From positions 463,095,359 to 463,159,358 of the forward strand of contig NC_045429.1 of the NCBI RefSeq assembly GCF_902635505.1: DNA of 64,000 nt, in the 5' to 3' direction. Shown piece after piece: positions 53,248 through 64,000 of the stretch. How positions within the stretch are numbered: the first letter of the stretch is position 1; each line of letters begins with the position of its first letter. A model generated the notes under the pieces. That model saw only the letters and a program-made list of their open reading frames with translations. It did no database searches and was not told where the DNA came from. This DNA is from Sarcophilus harrisii. Lineage: Eukaryota > Chordata > Mammalia > Dasyuromorphia > Dasyuridae. A program made the translations under genes and the position numbers.

Positions 53248-56200
53248 ATGGCCGAGGGGAATGAATTGATGAACAGGCTCATGAGCGAGAATGCCGACCT
53301 GAAGAAGCAGGTCCGACTGATGAAGGAGAACCAGATGCTGAAGCGGCTTCTCAACGAGAGCTGCCACGAAAACAGCAACCGAAATCGAGATGCTCGCGAC
53401 AACCGCGACTTTATCTTCCCCAAAGTCCCAGGATACCCCGAGGCCTGCTCCCCCGGGGCTGGAGGTAAGCAGGGAGGTGACGGGTGCAGGGGCGGGGGGG
53501 GGGGCCGAACTCGCCCGAATACGGCACGTCTCGGTCCGGGGCCGTTCCTCGCTGACCGTTGTCAAGTACCTAGAGCAGAGAGCCGGGAGGGTGCTGGGGT
53601 ACAGAGAGAAAAAAACCCGGGGCACAGTCCCTGTCCCAAGGAGCCTACAGGCTCGTAGAAGCCGGCCCTTCCAAGGGACCCTGGGGGCCAGGTCACAGGC
53701 CTGAGGAGGGATGATGTTTCCTTGAAGCAGAGAAGGCCTTTCCACCAATCCGGCTCGGAAGGGTTTCCAGAGAGGGCCGCGAGGTTGCTTCTCTTGTGGA
53801 GAGAGCAGGTGCTAAGGCGGGTGGAGCTGCGTCTCCGAGAGCTCGCCAGCACGTGTGGGCAGTCGGGCCCCACCCGGAGAAGGGGCTCTGTGGGGCCGCC
53901 AGGGCCTCGGAAGCCCCGACTGCGGCCGGCCAGGTTAACCTCACTGGGGAATTTCTGCCCGCTCCTCTAGGGCAATTGGGCTCAAGGAAAGCCCCCTGGT
54001 GCCCATGGCTTCTCGGGTTCTCCTTCCTCCCGCTCGGTCCCAAGCGCTCGCCTGCCCTCCCCCATGTTGGTGCCCACCCAGGGTCACAGAGTGAACGGTC
54101 AGGCCCTCTTGGGGCTGAGGGGAGGATCCCGGGGGAGCATGAGGGAGCTCCAGGCACTGGCGCCTTTGCCAGCCTGCCTTCTCCGGCTGCGGCCAGAGGT
54201 GCTGGTCAGGGTGTTGGTGCCCAGGTTCGCTCCCATCCACGAGTCCCTTGAGGCAGGAGCCTTTCTTTCTCTAAGAAGTAAGCCTCCAGGCCAAGTGGTC
54301 CCCCCCAGCCCACCACCCAAGGGCCTTGGGGTAAGGAGCTCTGGAAGGGATGTTGGAAGTGGGCAAGTTGGCCGGTTCTGCCCCTTGCTGGCCCAATCTC
54401 TGAGATTCTGCAGCTTCCCCTCCCTAAACGAGGGGTAATGGCACCCGGCCTCCCGCCCTCCGGGGCTGTGGGGGGCTGCAGGGATGTAGGCTGAGGTGGG
54501 CTGGCTGCAGGTGAAGCCCCCCATAAAAGACAGGACCGGCCCGCCGGGCGCCTGGGTTGTGACTGGGAATGGGGAAGCGGGCTCTGCTTCCCCAGGAGCA
54601 TTCCTGCCTTGGGGCCCAGGAACCTCGCACAAGGCTGAGGCTTCCCTTCCCAGAGCTCCCTTCTTCCTGTGTGACGTGACCGCCTCAGGGAGGATGGAGC
54701 CTAGTGACCTCTGCAGGGTCGCTCGCTCCCCTTTCAGAGGGAGCCTGAATAAAGGGACTTTGTCATTAAGTGGGGGGGCCCAGTACTCGGGAGAATGCTT
54801 CTGACCCCCACGTGGAGTCCGGTTGAGCCGTGGGCCTGTGTGTGGAGTTCATGCCGGCCCTCCCCCTGCCGCCGCGCTTTCTCTAAGCGCATTTAGAGCC
54901 GTGGGGGCTGGAGGAGGGTGGCCAGGCCCCGGGAAGCTGGGAGAAGCCATGGGCCCGACCGCCCGGGGCCCACGTTCACAGCCAACTCGTCGAGATCCTT
55001 CTCCCCTCGCGAGCCCCAAGCGAGCCTGCGGAGCTCGGGGTGGCTCCTGGCCGTGGGCGGTTGCTTTCTTTCCGGCACCGGGGCCGGCTCCCCGAGGGCG
55101 GGCGGACGGGAGAAGCGCCCGCCCGCTGTGTGCAGCAGGAGGCACGGGGCGGACTCGGCCCGGGGGTCTTCGGGGCTCTGCGGGGACCGTGCTGACCCCA
55201 GCTCTGTTTTTTCAGCTTGAGTCAGGGATGCTGGGCTTGAGGGAGAATCAGATGCTCTAAGGGCTGTCATTTGGAAGAAACGTCAGATGCAGTGGGAGGA
55301 GCCCTTTGTAACATTTAAATAAGAACTAGCCCACGGTAGGATGTCCCGCCCCCTGAGGGCGTGAATCCCCATCATTGGCCAGAGGGCGAATATCCCGCCC
55401 CCAGAGAGCGTGGTCCCCATGACTACCAAGATGCAAAATGACCCGCCCCTAAGGGCGTGGTCCTCATCACTGGCTAGAGGTGGAATGGCCCTTCACCTGA
55501 GGGCGTGGTCTCCATGACTACCAAGAGGTGGAATGGTCCCCATCACTGGCCAGAGGGGGGATGGTCCGCCTCCTGAAGGCTCATCCAAAGAGGACATTTC
55601 AGGAAAGAGGAGGAGGAGGAGGAGGAGGAGGCAGGAGATTGTGGTGCCCGGGGGCTCGTGCTGAGAACAGGTCCCTGAGGGACAATGACCTTCAGGTTTT
55701 AGGAGGAATCTGAAATTCCTGTGGGTTTTGCCACACGGTGAAGAGATGAATGAAGGGGGAAGGGGCGGGGCGGGGCGGGGCGGGGCGCCCCAGAGGGCGG
55801 GGATTCAGGAGGAACCTTCCGAGCAGTCTTACAAACCAAGTTCTCGGGAGCCTTTCTGGCTTCCCACAAGGGGCTCCGCGGGGCAGCCGAGGGCGGCGGA
55901 TCCCGCTAAGCGCTGTCCCCGGGGCCGCCGAATACCGCTCTGTTCTCCACCTTTGCGGGACCCTCGGCTGGCCCGGGCATCCTTGGCAAGGCGGGGCTGC
56001 CAGTCGTTCCATTCCCAGAATGAACTGGGTCCTGAGGCTGAGAAAGTGGTTTCTGGGTAACTTGGACTTCCGCGTCCTTTTGAAAAGAAGCGAACTGTCC
56101 TGTGCCAGTCGGAAAAGCCGGGACTCTCCACAGATTGTCGGGTTAAAAAGCCTTGCGACTTCCTCCTGGCTTTACTCGAGCAGCCGGGCTGCCCTAGTGA

Positions 56201-59200
56201 GAGAGGAACAGTAGGAAGACTCAGTTTCCCCAAACGTTTTTAAGCCATTCTGAGCCGAATTCCAAAGGGGAAGAAAGCATCTTCTGAGAAGATCCCGGCT
56301 ACTTGCTCGTTGGCCACTTTAGAAAGATTAGCCGGGGGCCAGCTTTAGGCTCTCTCTCAGACGCTGGAAGCAGAGAGGGCGGCGCTTCGGTGTCCCCTCT
56401 CCCGGGTGTCCATCCTACGGGCCCTCCTACCACAGGACCTGCTTTTGGATTTCATCCTGTCTGTTCGCTGGGTCCGCCTCAGTCCCAGCACCGTTTGGAC
56501 GGGATGGTCGCCTTTTGAGACCCCTTGGCTCCTGTGCCATCTTCACTCGCCTCCCCCCTTCCTCCACTCCTGCCCTCAGGACTCCAAACAAGCATTTCAG
56601 GAAAATGTCAGGGAGACACCGTAGCTGGTCACATCCCTCAAGGAGATGAGCCTCGGGTGGGCAAGGAGGCCCCGTCCGGAGGCCGGCCTGCTTGTTTCTC
56701 GGGCACCCCGAGTCTCCTCCCCTCCTCTAGCCCTTCCCCACCCAGCTCGCTGACTTCCTCCCCTCCCCCCAAAGTCACCAGTCACACTTCTTCCAAATCC
56801 AGAAGTCCTTTCACCTTCCCCCTTGCTTCCAACACCGCCCCTAGTTTCTCAGGGAGCAAACACAGCCCACAGACCCTGGTCCTCCTGGACGGGGCTCCAC
56901 AGCCTCATTTTGGCTCCAGGAATGGGTTTGGAGATGCTGCCCCAGTTCTCCCTTCCCCTTGGCCCTGGGCTGGGAAGGAGCCTGATCTGGAGGCCTGGCC
57001 CAGACCGGGGCCTCGGGCGAGAGGCCCCATGGCCCGGCTCCGCAGGAAGGGAGTCTTGACTAGACCTCATCTCCCACCATATTGGTGTGGAGCAAGAGTG
57101 GGGCCAGATGTGAGTGTCAGGCAGGTCCTGGGAAGTGCAGCCACCAAGCGCTTACCAACCCAATGCCCAGCCACGTCTTGGAGACCAATCAGATGGTCTC
57201 ACAACCAAAGTGCCACGTCTCTCCCCTTCTACCTCAGGCAGGCTTGTTCAAGGGCTCCCAAGATCCCCTTCCCTACCTGTCCCCCCACTCCAGCTTGCTG
57301 TCCCCCTGGGGAACCCCGCTCCAGCATCAACACATTTCCTTTCACAAGGGCTTTCTTTCACATTCCCTCCAATTTTTCACCCTCAAAGAAACTTGGCTCC
57401 GAGGAGGAGAGTCCGGATTCCTGGGCCCCTGTTCTCCCGTTCCCCCAGCACCCCGGGACATTGTGGAAGAAGCCACATGAGAGCCCAGGCGGGGCCCTCG
57501 CCAGAACGTAGTCTTCCTTTACTTTTCCCAAACTGATTCTTCCCAATGTTCCCCTTTCTTACCTGCCTCCAGCAGCTCAGTGGAAGGTCTGGTCTCCAAC
57601 ATTTTCAAGAAAACAGGGTCTTTCCCATGGCTCCCAAGCTTCCTTCTCCGAGCCCCCTCTATACTGTTGCCTGTGCTCTCCTTCCTCAGAGACACGACCC
57701 TCGTCCAAGACCCAGCCCTCTCCCTGTCCACGATGTCCTACCCTGCCCTCGCTTTTGTTTTAGATTCTTTTGTTATTAAAGCTTTTTATTTTCAAGACAT
57801 ATACACGGATAATTTTTCAACATCGGCCCTTGCCTAGCCTTGTGTTTCAGATCTTCCCCTCCTTCCCTCCCACCCCCTCCCCTAGATGGCAAGCAAGCCA
57901 ATACATGTTCAACATGCTAAAATATAAGTTAAATCCAATATATGTAAACATATTTGTACAGTTCTCTTGCTGCACGAGAAATCAGAAAAGAAAAGAAAAT
58001 GAATAAAAAAAAATGCAAGCGAACAAGAGTGAAAATGCTGTGTTGTGATCCCCCCTCACTTCCCACAGTCATCTCTGGGTGTAGATGGCTCTCTCCATCA
58101 CGAGACCATTGGAAGTGACTGCCCTCTCTATTGCGCGCTTTCTCCTTTGGTCGTCCGTGATTTTCAATGTCTGGCTTCTGGCTTCTTCCCTGCTGCCTTA
58201 CAAGCTTGCCCAGCTAGTTCTCTAGCTGTTCTCCTCAAGCTATTGAGCTCTCCTTCCCTTCTTCCCATCAGGCACCTGCACACACGCCCTCTGAGGACTG
58301 ATCTGTCTTAGCTTCTCAGGCCCTGCAGCCTGGGAGACGTCCTGATGTGTCTCTGGCCATGGAGCTGATGACTCCGGGGGAGAGGGAGGCAGGTGACCTT
58401 GCACAGCCCGCCTCCTTCAATCCAGCTCCCTCGCCACTTGGGACAGGGCCTCCCTTCATTTGGTTGTCCTCGTTGGTCTCTCGTACACTGCACACTATTG
58501 ATGGTGGGTGCGTTCTTCAGTGTCGGTTTTTGTGTTCTCTCTGACTCCCTTGAGTTCTCGCAGATCTCCCAACCCTCTGGCAAAGCTGGTTCTCTCCTTT
58601 TCTCCTTTTCTCCCATCAGCCCCCATGGTCTCATTTGTTCTCTCTGTATAGATAATTCCCGGTTGGCCCTTGTCTCCTCATCTCCCATGTGAGAGCACCA
58701 GATGTTTCTCAGATATTTCCAACCAAATATCCCGGAAACAGCTGAAACTCAGTGGAGTTCATCCTCTTCCCCAGGTCCTCCTGCCTTCAGGGCTGGCGCT
58801 CTGTCCACTACCCGAGCTGCCCCCACCTCCCACCCCTGTTCTCCCCTTCTCTCCAGGGTCTCATCACCTCTTCAGTGGCCACTCATCATTTTCCCTCATG
58901 TTTGAATCTTCCCGTCCTTCACCCTTCAAGGCCATTTGGCTGTTACGAATATCCCGAGGCAATGCCTCTGACTGGCCGGCCACGCCCTTGAGGAGCTCCT
59001 GAGGGCCCCTTAGTCAGACTCCAGCCAGCTTTTCCAAGCTCAGTGACCACCGCTTTCCCTTCCTCTGATCCTAGTGCACTGGCCCTGCTCCCCGGGCTCC
59101 ACGCTCTGGGTCGCCGCTGCCTGCCCCTCCCAGCATGCTCTTCTTTCCTCTACGTCTCGGAATCACGTCCTCCAGGAAGCGTTTCCCGAGTCCTGTAGTT

Positions 59201-62200
59201 GTTGGTGCTTCCCTTCCCCTCAAATAACCATCCACATATGTGTGAAGATGCACGTATGTGTGTGTATTTAGAAACCAATATTTGTATGTAACATATACAC
59301 ACGTGACATTTGGCACAGTGGATAGAGTACAGCCCTGAAGTCAGGAGGACCCGAGTTCAAATCTGGCTTCAGACACGTCCTGACTGTGTGACCCTGGGCA
59401 AGTCATTTACTTGCCCAGCAATTGCCTCAGCAAAAACCAAAAAACAAAAAAGGATTTACATATTAGACTTACATATTATAAATATGTAATATATATATCT
59501 ATTTATGCACACGCACATACACACGCACATACGCACGCAGCTATTTACATGTTGTGTTCCCAGAAGAATGTCTTGTGGGAAGGAACTGTTTTCCATTTTG
59601 CCTTTGTACCCCCGGAATCTAGTGCAAGAACCTTCCTTGCACACAGTAAGTGCTTAATTAATGCCTCTTGGGTTGGGCTGGATTAGAGCCAATCCCCAAG
59701 GCAGGTGTGCTCCCTCCTTTCCGGGAATGACTTACATGCTGTGTTCCTCATCTCGGCTTCCCTCCTGGCTTCTCACAGACTCGAGGGGTCACCCTCCTCG
59801 GGGCCCTGAGCATCCTGGGCACGACGGAGGAGACTAAGAGGGCCTCAGAAGGCCTGGGCAGAGCCCTACTCTCCTTGGTGTCATTCCGGGCAGTCACTTC
59901 TGGTGACAGCCCCATTCAACGCCTGCTTTGGGGAAGGTGCCCGTCAGGCACTGGGGGTGCAAAGACAAAGATGGCACAATCCTTGCCCACAAGGTGTTTA
60001 TGTCCTATGGGGGGGAACCGCTGCCAGACAAGCGAGCCAGAGTCATTTCAGGAGGGATAGAGCACCAACAACTGTGGGGATGGGGGAAGGCTTCCTGTAG
60101 GAGGAGGCACCCGAGCCGACTCTCGCCAGGGGGGAATTGGGGCCATGGGGGGGCAGAGCCTGAACGAGAGAAGTCTGGGGGGCGGCAGGGAGAAGGGCAG
60201 AAGCAACGTCAGTTACTTCACGATTTTACCTAGGGCCAGCCTTGAGCCCGGAACCTCTCGTTTCCCTCCTGTGCACTTCGGTTCAGTCGTCTGTAAAACA
60301 GTCTTCTGTCTCTCAAGGTATGAAACCCACTTATCCAAAGAAGGAAGTCTTTGTTTCTGTGGGTCTCCAAGGGCTGGCCATGAAGCCCAGGGCTGACAGG
60401 AGGGCCGCCTTGTGTCTGTAGGTCTCTGAGGGCTGGCCATAAAGCCTAGGACTGGTGGAAGGACCCAGGCCTGATGGGAGGGCCCAGGACGGCGGGAGGG
60501 CTTTCTCGTCTCTGTAGGTCTCTAAGGGCCGGCCATAAAGCCCAGGATTGGTGGAGGGGCTCAGCACTGACGGGAGGGCTCTCTTTGTCCAAGAGATCCC
60601 CTGGGATGGAATTCCAGCCACATTTTGGGCAGAACCACAACTTGGCTAAGTTGGAAGCTCCCTGGGGGGAGCGGGAGGGGGGGACGGGACGCCTTTGAGT
60701 GGACGACACTAGTTGGGATGTCATTTAACAATTACTCTCACCACTCAATGCTTTGTTCTTTTTAGTGTTTTTCTATAGCTCCCCATCTACTTCTAAGGGT
60801 TGGGGGCAGATTACGAATTAAGCGTTAAGGCATAGGAGCTTCCGTCGTTCAATGTATAGGTGGAGAGACCACTGGGAAGCAGCGGGGGGCGGGGGGGGCA
60901 GCTTGCTAGCTCGCGCTGCCCTGACTCGGCCATGGAATCGGGCTCTGAAGCCTGCATTTGGTCTGATAAGTGCCGAGGGTCTGCTGGCTGGGCTGGCCGG
61001 TCACAGGACATCCCGCTTTGGGCAGTTTCTCTGTCTATGCTTTGCTACAGTGGGAGAGCATGTTTCTGAATTCACCAGTGATCGACTTGGACCAAGTGAC
61101 TTCCCACGAGCAACAAACAGATTGAGGTGTTCACACCAAGCAGACTGTATGTTCTTCAATGGGAAATTTCAGGGGAATGATACACGGTTGTGGTGGAACG
61201 CCATTGCGCTATAGGAAACGAGGAGCAGGATGCTCGCAGAAAAACTTGGGAAAGACTTCCATGAACCGACATAAAGTGAAATGAATGGAGTTTTGTACCC
61301 AGTAACAGCACATTGTGAGATGATGAGTCGGGAAGGACTTAGCTCTCCTCAGTAATACAATGATCCAAGACAACTCTGAAGGATTTAGGATGAAAACGTG
61401 CTCTCCATCCCCAGAGAAAGAACTGATGGAGCCTGAATACAGATTGAGGCAGACTTTTTTTTTAATTTAAAAATTTTTCTTGCTTTATTGTTGTTTGTTG
61501 TGAGGTTTTTGGGGGCCTTTTTTTTCAATGTGGAAAAACATGGAAATGTGTTTTATTTATTTTTAATAACTTTATCGACAGAACCATGCCTGGGTAATTT
61601 TTTTACAACATTATCCCTTGCACTCACTTCTGTTCCGACTTTTCCCCTCCCTCTCTCCACTCCCTCCCCTACATGGCAAACAGTCTTTTACATGTTAAAT
61701 ATGTCACAGTATATCCTAGATACAATCTATGTGTGCATTACCAAACAGTTCTCTCGTTGCACAGGAAGAACTGGATTCAGAAGGTAAAAATAACCCGGGA
61801 AGAAAAACAAAAATGCAAACAGTTCACACTCAGGAAATGTGTTTTATATGATCTGTATCCAATTGTTTGCCTTCTCAATGGGGGGAAAGGAAGAAGAAGA
61901 GAATTTGGAACTCAAAATTTTAAAAACAAAAGTTAAAAAATTGTTTTAAAATGTAATCGGTAAAAAACAAAATACTAAATAAATAAACAGAAAAAAAAAA
62001 AAAGAGGCAAATCTGTAAACAACCACCAATCAAACAAAAACCTTCCTAGCTTGAGACCATGGGACCAAATGTAACAAGAAGAAATTTGAGAGAGAAAAAT
62101 GTAAAATCTTATGCTTGGATCACAAAGAAGTCAACTTTCCAAGTACAAAAAAGTGCTTGGGAGCACTGGAGGATGAGCTGCGGCTCCCAATGAACCCCAG

Positions 62201-63634
62201 TCTGAATCAGTAGAAAATGCAGGAGATCCTCAGCTGCCCTGAGAGTCTGCATGGCCAGGACCAGGAAGGGCAGGGGTCCAGATGAAATCTGTACTGTGGA
62301 AACGTGGCCTGATTTGGGGGAACTCAAGACAGAGCTTGGACAAGGGGACACTTGGCAGGACCACTGGTCGCAGTTTGGCTCATGTCTTCCAGCCTCCTTG
62401 CTTTACAGATAGAGGAACTGAGGGGACTGAGCCATTAAATGTCAGAGACGGGATTTGAATCTGGGGCCTGGACTCTGCAGTTTGGACTCTTCTCAGGGGT
62501 CCCGCCTGTTCAGTGACAATCCCCCAAGGGCTGTGGAGGGAGTGGGGTTTCCTTAAAGACTTAGGATCCCGGGCAGTCAAGGGGAGGGACCTGCTGGGGG
62601 AGGTGGGGAGTGGAGGGAGTGGGGATGGGGGCAGATTCAAGCTGCATCTCAGGAATCAGAAAACTCACTGATGGTGAGAGTTGCCTTCACATGATCTGAG
62701 CTGCCTCAGGGTTGCTTTCCCTGGACCGCTTCTGGATGACATCAAATGGGACGTGTGTGTGTGTGTGATATTATGTATATGTATGACAATGTGTAACACT
62801 GTGTGCATGTGTATATGCTATTGTGTGTTACACTGTGACATCATGCTGTGATATTGTATTGTGTGTTACACTGTAACACTGTGTTGTGACATTGTATTGT
62901 GTGTTACACTGTGACATCATGTTGTGACATTGTATTGTGTGTTACACTGTGACATCATGCTGTGATATTGTATTGTGTGTTACACTGTAACACTGTGTTG
63001 TGACATTGTATTGTGTGTTACACTGTGACACTGTGTTGTGACATTGTATTGTGTGGCACTGTGTATGTACTGTGGTGTGTATGACATTGTAAGATTGTGC
63101 ACGTGTGTACCCAATGGGTGTATGCATTGTGTGTGACACTGTGTAACCTGCGTGTACGTGTTGTGGCGTGTGGGACGCCGTGATATTGTGTGCGTGCGCT
63201 TTGTGCCGCCGCACGTGTCTGGGGCGGGGGCGGCCCCTGCGGCCGGCCCGCCCGGTGACCCCCTCGTGTCCCTTCTGTCCCAGTTGCAGAATACGGGAGA
63301 CTCATCAACGTCCCCGAGGCGTCCACCCAGCTCCAGCCTTCAGCCCTGGAGGACCTGCTTTACTCCCACATCAACATTTCCAACGAGGAGGACACCTCGT
63401 CTCCCACCTGCAACACTCCCTCCCAGGTGGCTTTTAAGGGCTTCCTCAGCCCCCCCGACATCTACTCCTCGAGAACCACCGAGAGGAAGCTCAGCCAGCT
63501 GCTCAGCAACATGCAGGACTCCATGATCGACAAGCCCATGGCTGAGTCCAAGGAGATCCGGCAGAAGAAAGTCTGCTTCTCTGAGAGCGGCCTGCCCGGA
63601 GGGGACAAGATGAGAAAAAGCTATTACTTAAATG
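53248..63634 (+). CDS. SPATC1L: SPATC1L, speriolin-like protein, first two coding exons; 3' part outside window
   Basis: SPATC1L is a testis protein reported to keep the sperm head-tail junction intact and to interact with PKA subunits. Exon 1 (53248-53464) starts at an ATG in good context (GAAGGATATGG) and encodes [18 protein letters not shown] and an amphipathic coiled coil with Leu/Met at heptad spacing ([17 protein letters not shown]), as in human speriolin-like. Exon 2 (63284-63634) encodes [52 protein letters not shown] and ends in phase 1 at a GTACCG donor, exactly where human continues EIQSF. Together they give 189 residues of about 340. The C-terminal speriolin domain lies beyond the right edge. 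An acceptor-like CTCCTTTAG at 53223-53231 implies an upstream non-coding exon. The intron is 9.8 kb and full of repeats. Confidence 0.92.
55337..55565 (+). repeat. Minisatellite, about 50-bp alternating units
   Basis: CCCGCCCC...GAGGGCGTG blocks alternate with two linkers, CATCATTGGCCAGAGG-type and CATGACTACCAAGAT-type, giving a two-unit (about 100-bp) rhythm. It is followed by a short GGA run (55607-55630). Confidence 0.8.
55757..55785 (+). repeat. (GGGGC)n microsatellite
   Basis: Five or so copies of GGGGC in SPATC1L intron 1, a potential G-quadruplex former. Confidence 0.85.
57765..58190 (-). mobile_element. LINE-1 3' end, antisense (marsupial-type 3' UTR)
   Basis: Plus strand shows TTATTTTCAAGACATATACACGG, CCCTAGATGGCAAGCAAGCC, ATACATGTTCAACATGCTAAAATA and CAGTTCTCTTGCTGCACG. 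The same series occurs in the better-preserved copy at 61557-61832, so the two are related copies; this one is more diverged and thus older. Confidence 0.65.
59305..59452 (+). repeat. Marsupial MAR1-type SINE
   Basis: GACATTTGGCACAGTGGATAGAGTACAGCCCTGAAGTCAGGAGGACCCGAGTTCAAATCTGG contains tRNA A- and B-box-like segments, followed by GACTGTGTGACCCTGGGCAAGTCATTTACTTG and an A-rich tail. It is the least-diverged SINE in the window. Confidence 0.85.
59455..59545 (+). repeat. AT-rich and (CA)n simple repeat
   Basis: ACATATTA-type repeats grade into CACACGCACATACACACGCACATACGCACGC, directly after the SINE tail. Confidence 0.75.
59920..60190 (+). repeat. Interspersed repeat, GTGCCAGGCACTG family
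   Basis: GTGCCCGTCAGGCACTGGGGGTGCAAAGACAAAGATGG, TTGCCCACAAGGTGTTTATGTCC and GGCTTCCTGTAGGAGGAGGCACC follow the order of the copies in LSS introns. Confidence 0.6.
60360..60595 (+). repeat. Imperfect tandem repeat (GGCTGGCCATAAAGCC units)
   Basis: GGTCTC(C/T)(A/G)AGGGC(T/C)GGCCAT(A/G)AAGCC starts at 60362, 60421 and 60516, so spacing is 59 and 95 bp, with internal GACGGGAGGGC-type sub-repeats. Confidence 0.75.
61170..61995 (+). mobile_element. LINE-1 3' end, sense, interrupted by a second L1
   Basis: Typical marsupial L1 3' sequence: GGAACGCCATTGCGCTATAGG, ACATAAAGTGAAATGAATGG, AATACAATGATCCAAGACAACTC, CATCCCCAGAGAAAGAACTGATGG. After the insertion at 61557-61832 it resumes with ATGTGTTTTATATGATCTG, GGAACTCAAAATTTT and an A-rich tail to about 61995. 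Confidence 0.8.
61557..61832 (-). mobile_element. 5'-truncated LINE-1 3' end inserted in another L1, with 15-bp target duplication
   Basis: The 276-bp insert is flanked by identical copies of GGAAATGTGTTTTAT (61542-61556 and 61833-61847). Its A-rich 3' end faces left, so it lies on the minus strand. Sequence includes ACAACATTATCCCTTGCACTC and CTACATGGCAAACAGTC on the plus strand, matching the copy at 57765-58190. Confidence 0.85.
62040..62385 (+). mobile_element. CR1/L3-like LINE fragment
   Basis: AACAAGAAGAAATTTGAGAGAGAAAAATGTAAAATCTTATGCTTGG resembles the 3' region of CR1/L3 LINEs (AAATGTAAGGTTCTACACTTAGG type), followed by further diverged sequence. Assignment from memory. Confidence 0.5.
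62386..62485 (+). repeat. MIR fragment
   Basis: CCTTGCTTTACAGATAGAGGAACTGAGG, then GGATTTGAATCTGGGG and GGACTCTGCAG, in MIR order. Confidence 0.55.
62750..63160 (+). repeat. 38-bp minisatellite with a 114-bp higher-order period
   Basis: GTGTGTTACA starts at 62823, 62861, 62899, 62937 and 62975, then 63013, and GTGTGGCACT at 63051: exact 38-bp spacing throughout. Units 1 and 4 are identical and units 2 and 5 are identical, so the array repeats every three units. Flanks are degenerate TGTG-rich sequence. It ends about 120 bp before SPATC1L exon 2. Confidence 0.92.
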
Positions 63635-63670
63635 GTACCGGGACCTTGTGGGGAACGGGGGGCGGGGGGG

Positions 63671-63795
63671 GGCTGTGGAGCACAGAGCCCCTCTCATATG
63701 GAGGAGAGGATTCTGGGAAGGGGGAGCTATGGAACACAGAGTCCCTCTCATCAGGAGGAGAGGATGCTGGGGGAGGGGGGCTGGGGAGGCTCCTA
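63671..63795 (+). repeat. 54-bp tandem repeat, about 2.3 copies
   Basis: GCTGTGGAGCACAGAGCCCCTCTCAT and GCTATGGAACACAGAGTCCCTCTCAT start at 63672 and 63726. It begins about 37 bp after the SPATC1L exon 2 donor; 54 is a multiple of 3, so the exon frame stays open through it. Confidence 0.85.
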
Positions 63796-64000
63796 CCTTC
63801 ATGGCACTTCTAATCTAAGAGATGAGACTACTGTGAGAGCCAGCCTTTCTCCCATCCCTGAGAGGGAAGGGCCAGGAGTGACCAGGTTCACCTTTGACCT
63901 CTGGGCACCCTGTCTCTGATGGCACCAAGGCTCACCCTCTGGGTGCTTTGGTTCCCACATACATGAGGTGAGAGGTCACCTCTGAAGCACCCTGAAGACC

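Larger units (their letters stand above)
53465..63283. other. SPATC1L: SPATC1L intron 1, repeat-rich, no extra exon recognised
   Basis: Contains minisatellites, nested L1s, SINEs and a CR1-like piece (listed separately). The stretches 53465-55330, 55790-57760 and 58200-59300 show no recognisable element. A 328-codon open frame at 56525-57511 has Pro/Ser-rich composition and no family resemblance. Confidence 0.6.

Noticed and set aside
55215-55260. Possible duplicated SPATC1L coiled-coil exon (LRENQML after a TTTTTTCAG acceptor)
   Set aside because: The peptide recalls MKENQML of exon 1, but the DNA matches at only about 19 of 30 positions, the flanks do not align and a stop follows at once. 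Chance similarity is likely.
56525-57511. 328-codon plus-strand open frame in SPATC1L intron 1
   Set aside because: Pro/Ser-rich, no recognisable domain, and another frame is also open over half of it, which points to low stop density rather than coding. A conservation scan or testis RNA-seq showing codon-biased conservation would reopen this.
62951-63326. His/Thr-rich antisense open frames
   Set aside because: They arise from the 38-bp TGTG-rich minisatellite and have no independent support.
63698-63900. CRISPR-like or regulatory array of spaced repeats near the right edge
   Set aside because: Only about two 54-bp copies with no spacer structure in a mammalian intron; an ordinary tandem duplication.

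Overview
This is mammalian nuclear DNA, most likely from a marsupial. It carries tRNA-derived SINEs of the marsupial MAR1/WALLSI type (6516-6745, 37845-38030, 59305-59452), MIR-type SINEs, marsupial-type LINE-1 3' ends (57765-58190, 61170-61995), a CR1/L3-like piece, a solo LTR and a tiny hAT remnant. I infer the lineage from remembered repeat consensus and did not search for it.

Three host genes lie head to tail on the + strand, in the same order and relative orientation as on human 21q22.3: MCM3AP (GANP), then LSS (lanosterol synthase), then SPATC1L (speriolin-like). Positions 786-24454 hold the last 23 exons of MCM3AP, from the Sac3/PCI region to the stop codon; the 5' exons lie to the left of the window. 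After about 1.9 kb of GC-rich spacer with a CpG-island promoter comes LSS, complete in 22 exons (26328-44954), with a probable 4.2-kb 3' UTR ending at a poly(A) signal at 49161. SPATC1L starts at 53248. Only its first two coding exons are visible (53248-53464 and 63284-63634), separated by a 9.8-kb repeat-rich intron, and the gene runs off the right edge.

I placed exon borders by hand from splice sites, reading phase and remembered human proteins. All 22 MCM3AP junctions are in phase. LSS is in phase except at the exon 19/20 junction, where exactly one base is missing: the total is 2195 nt against an expected 2196. Two introns are, or may be, of the GC-AG type.

The genes have unrelated jobs: mRNA export at the nuclear pore (MCM3AP), sterol synthesis at the ER (LSS) and sperm head-tail integrity (SPATC1L). 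Their proximity is old vertebrate synteny, not an operon. I found no undescribed gene system. The points that most merit a second look are the LSS exon 19/20 junction, the splice ambiguity in MCM3AP, the nested L1s with a perfect 15-bp target duplication, a 38-bp minisatellite with a 114-bp higher-order period, and a SINE-derived 91-bp tandem array beside a 53-bp hAT relic.
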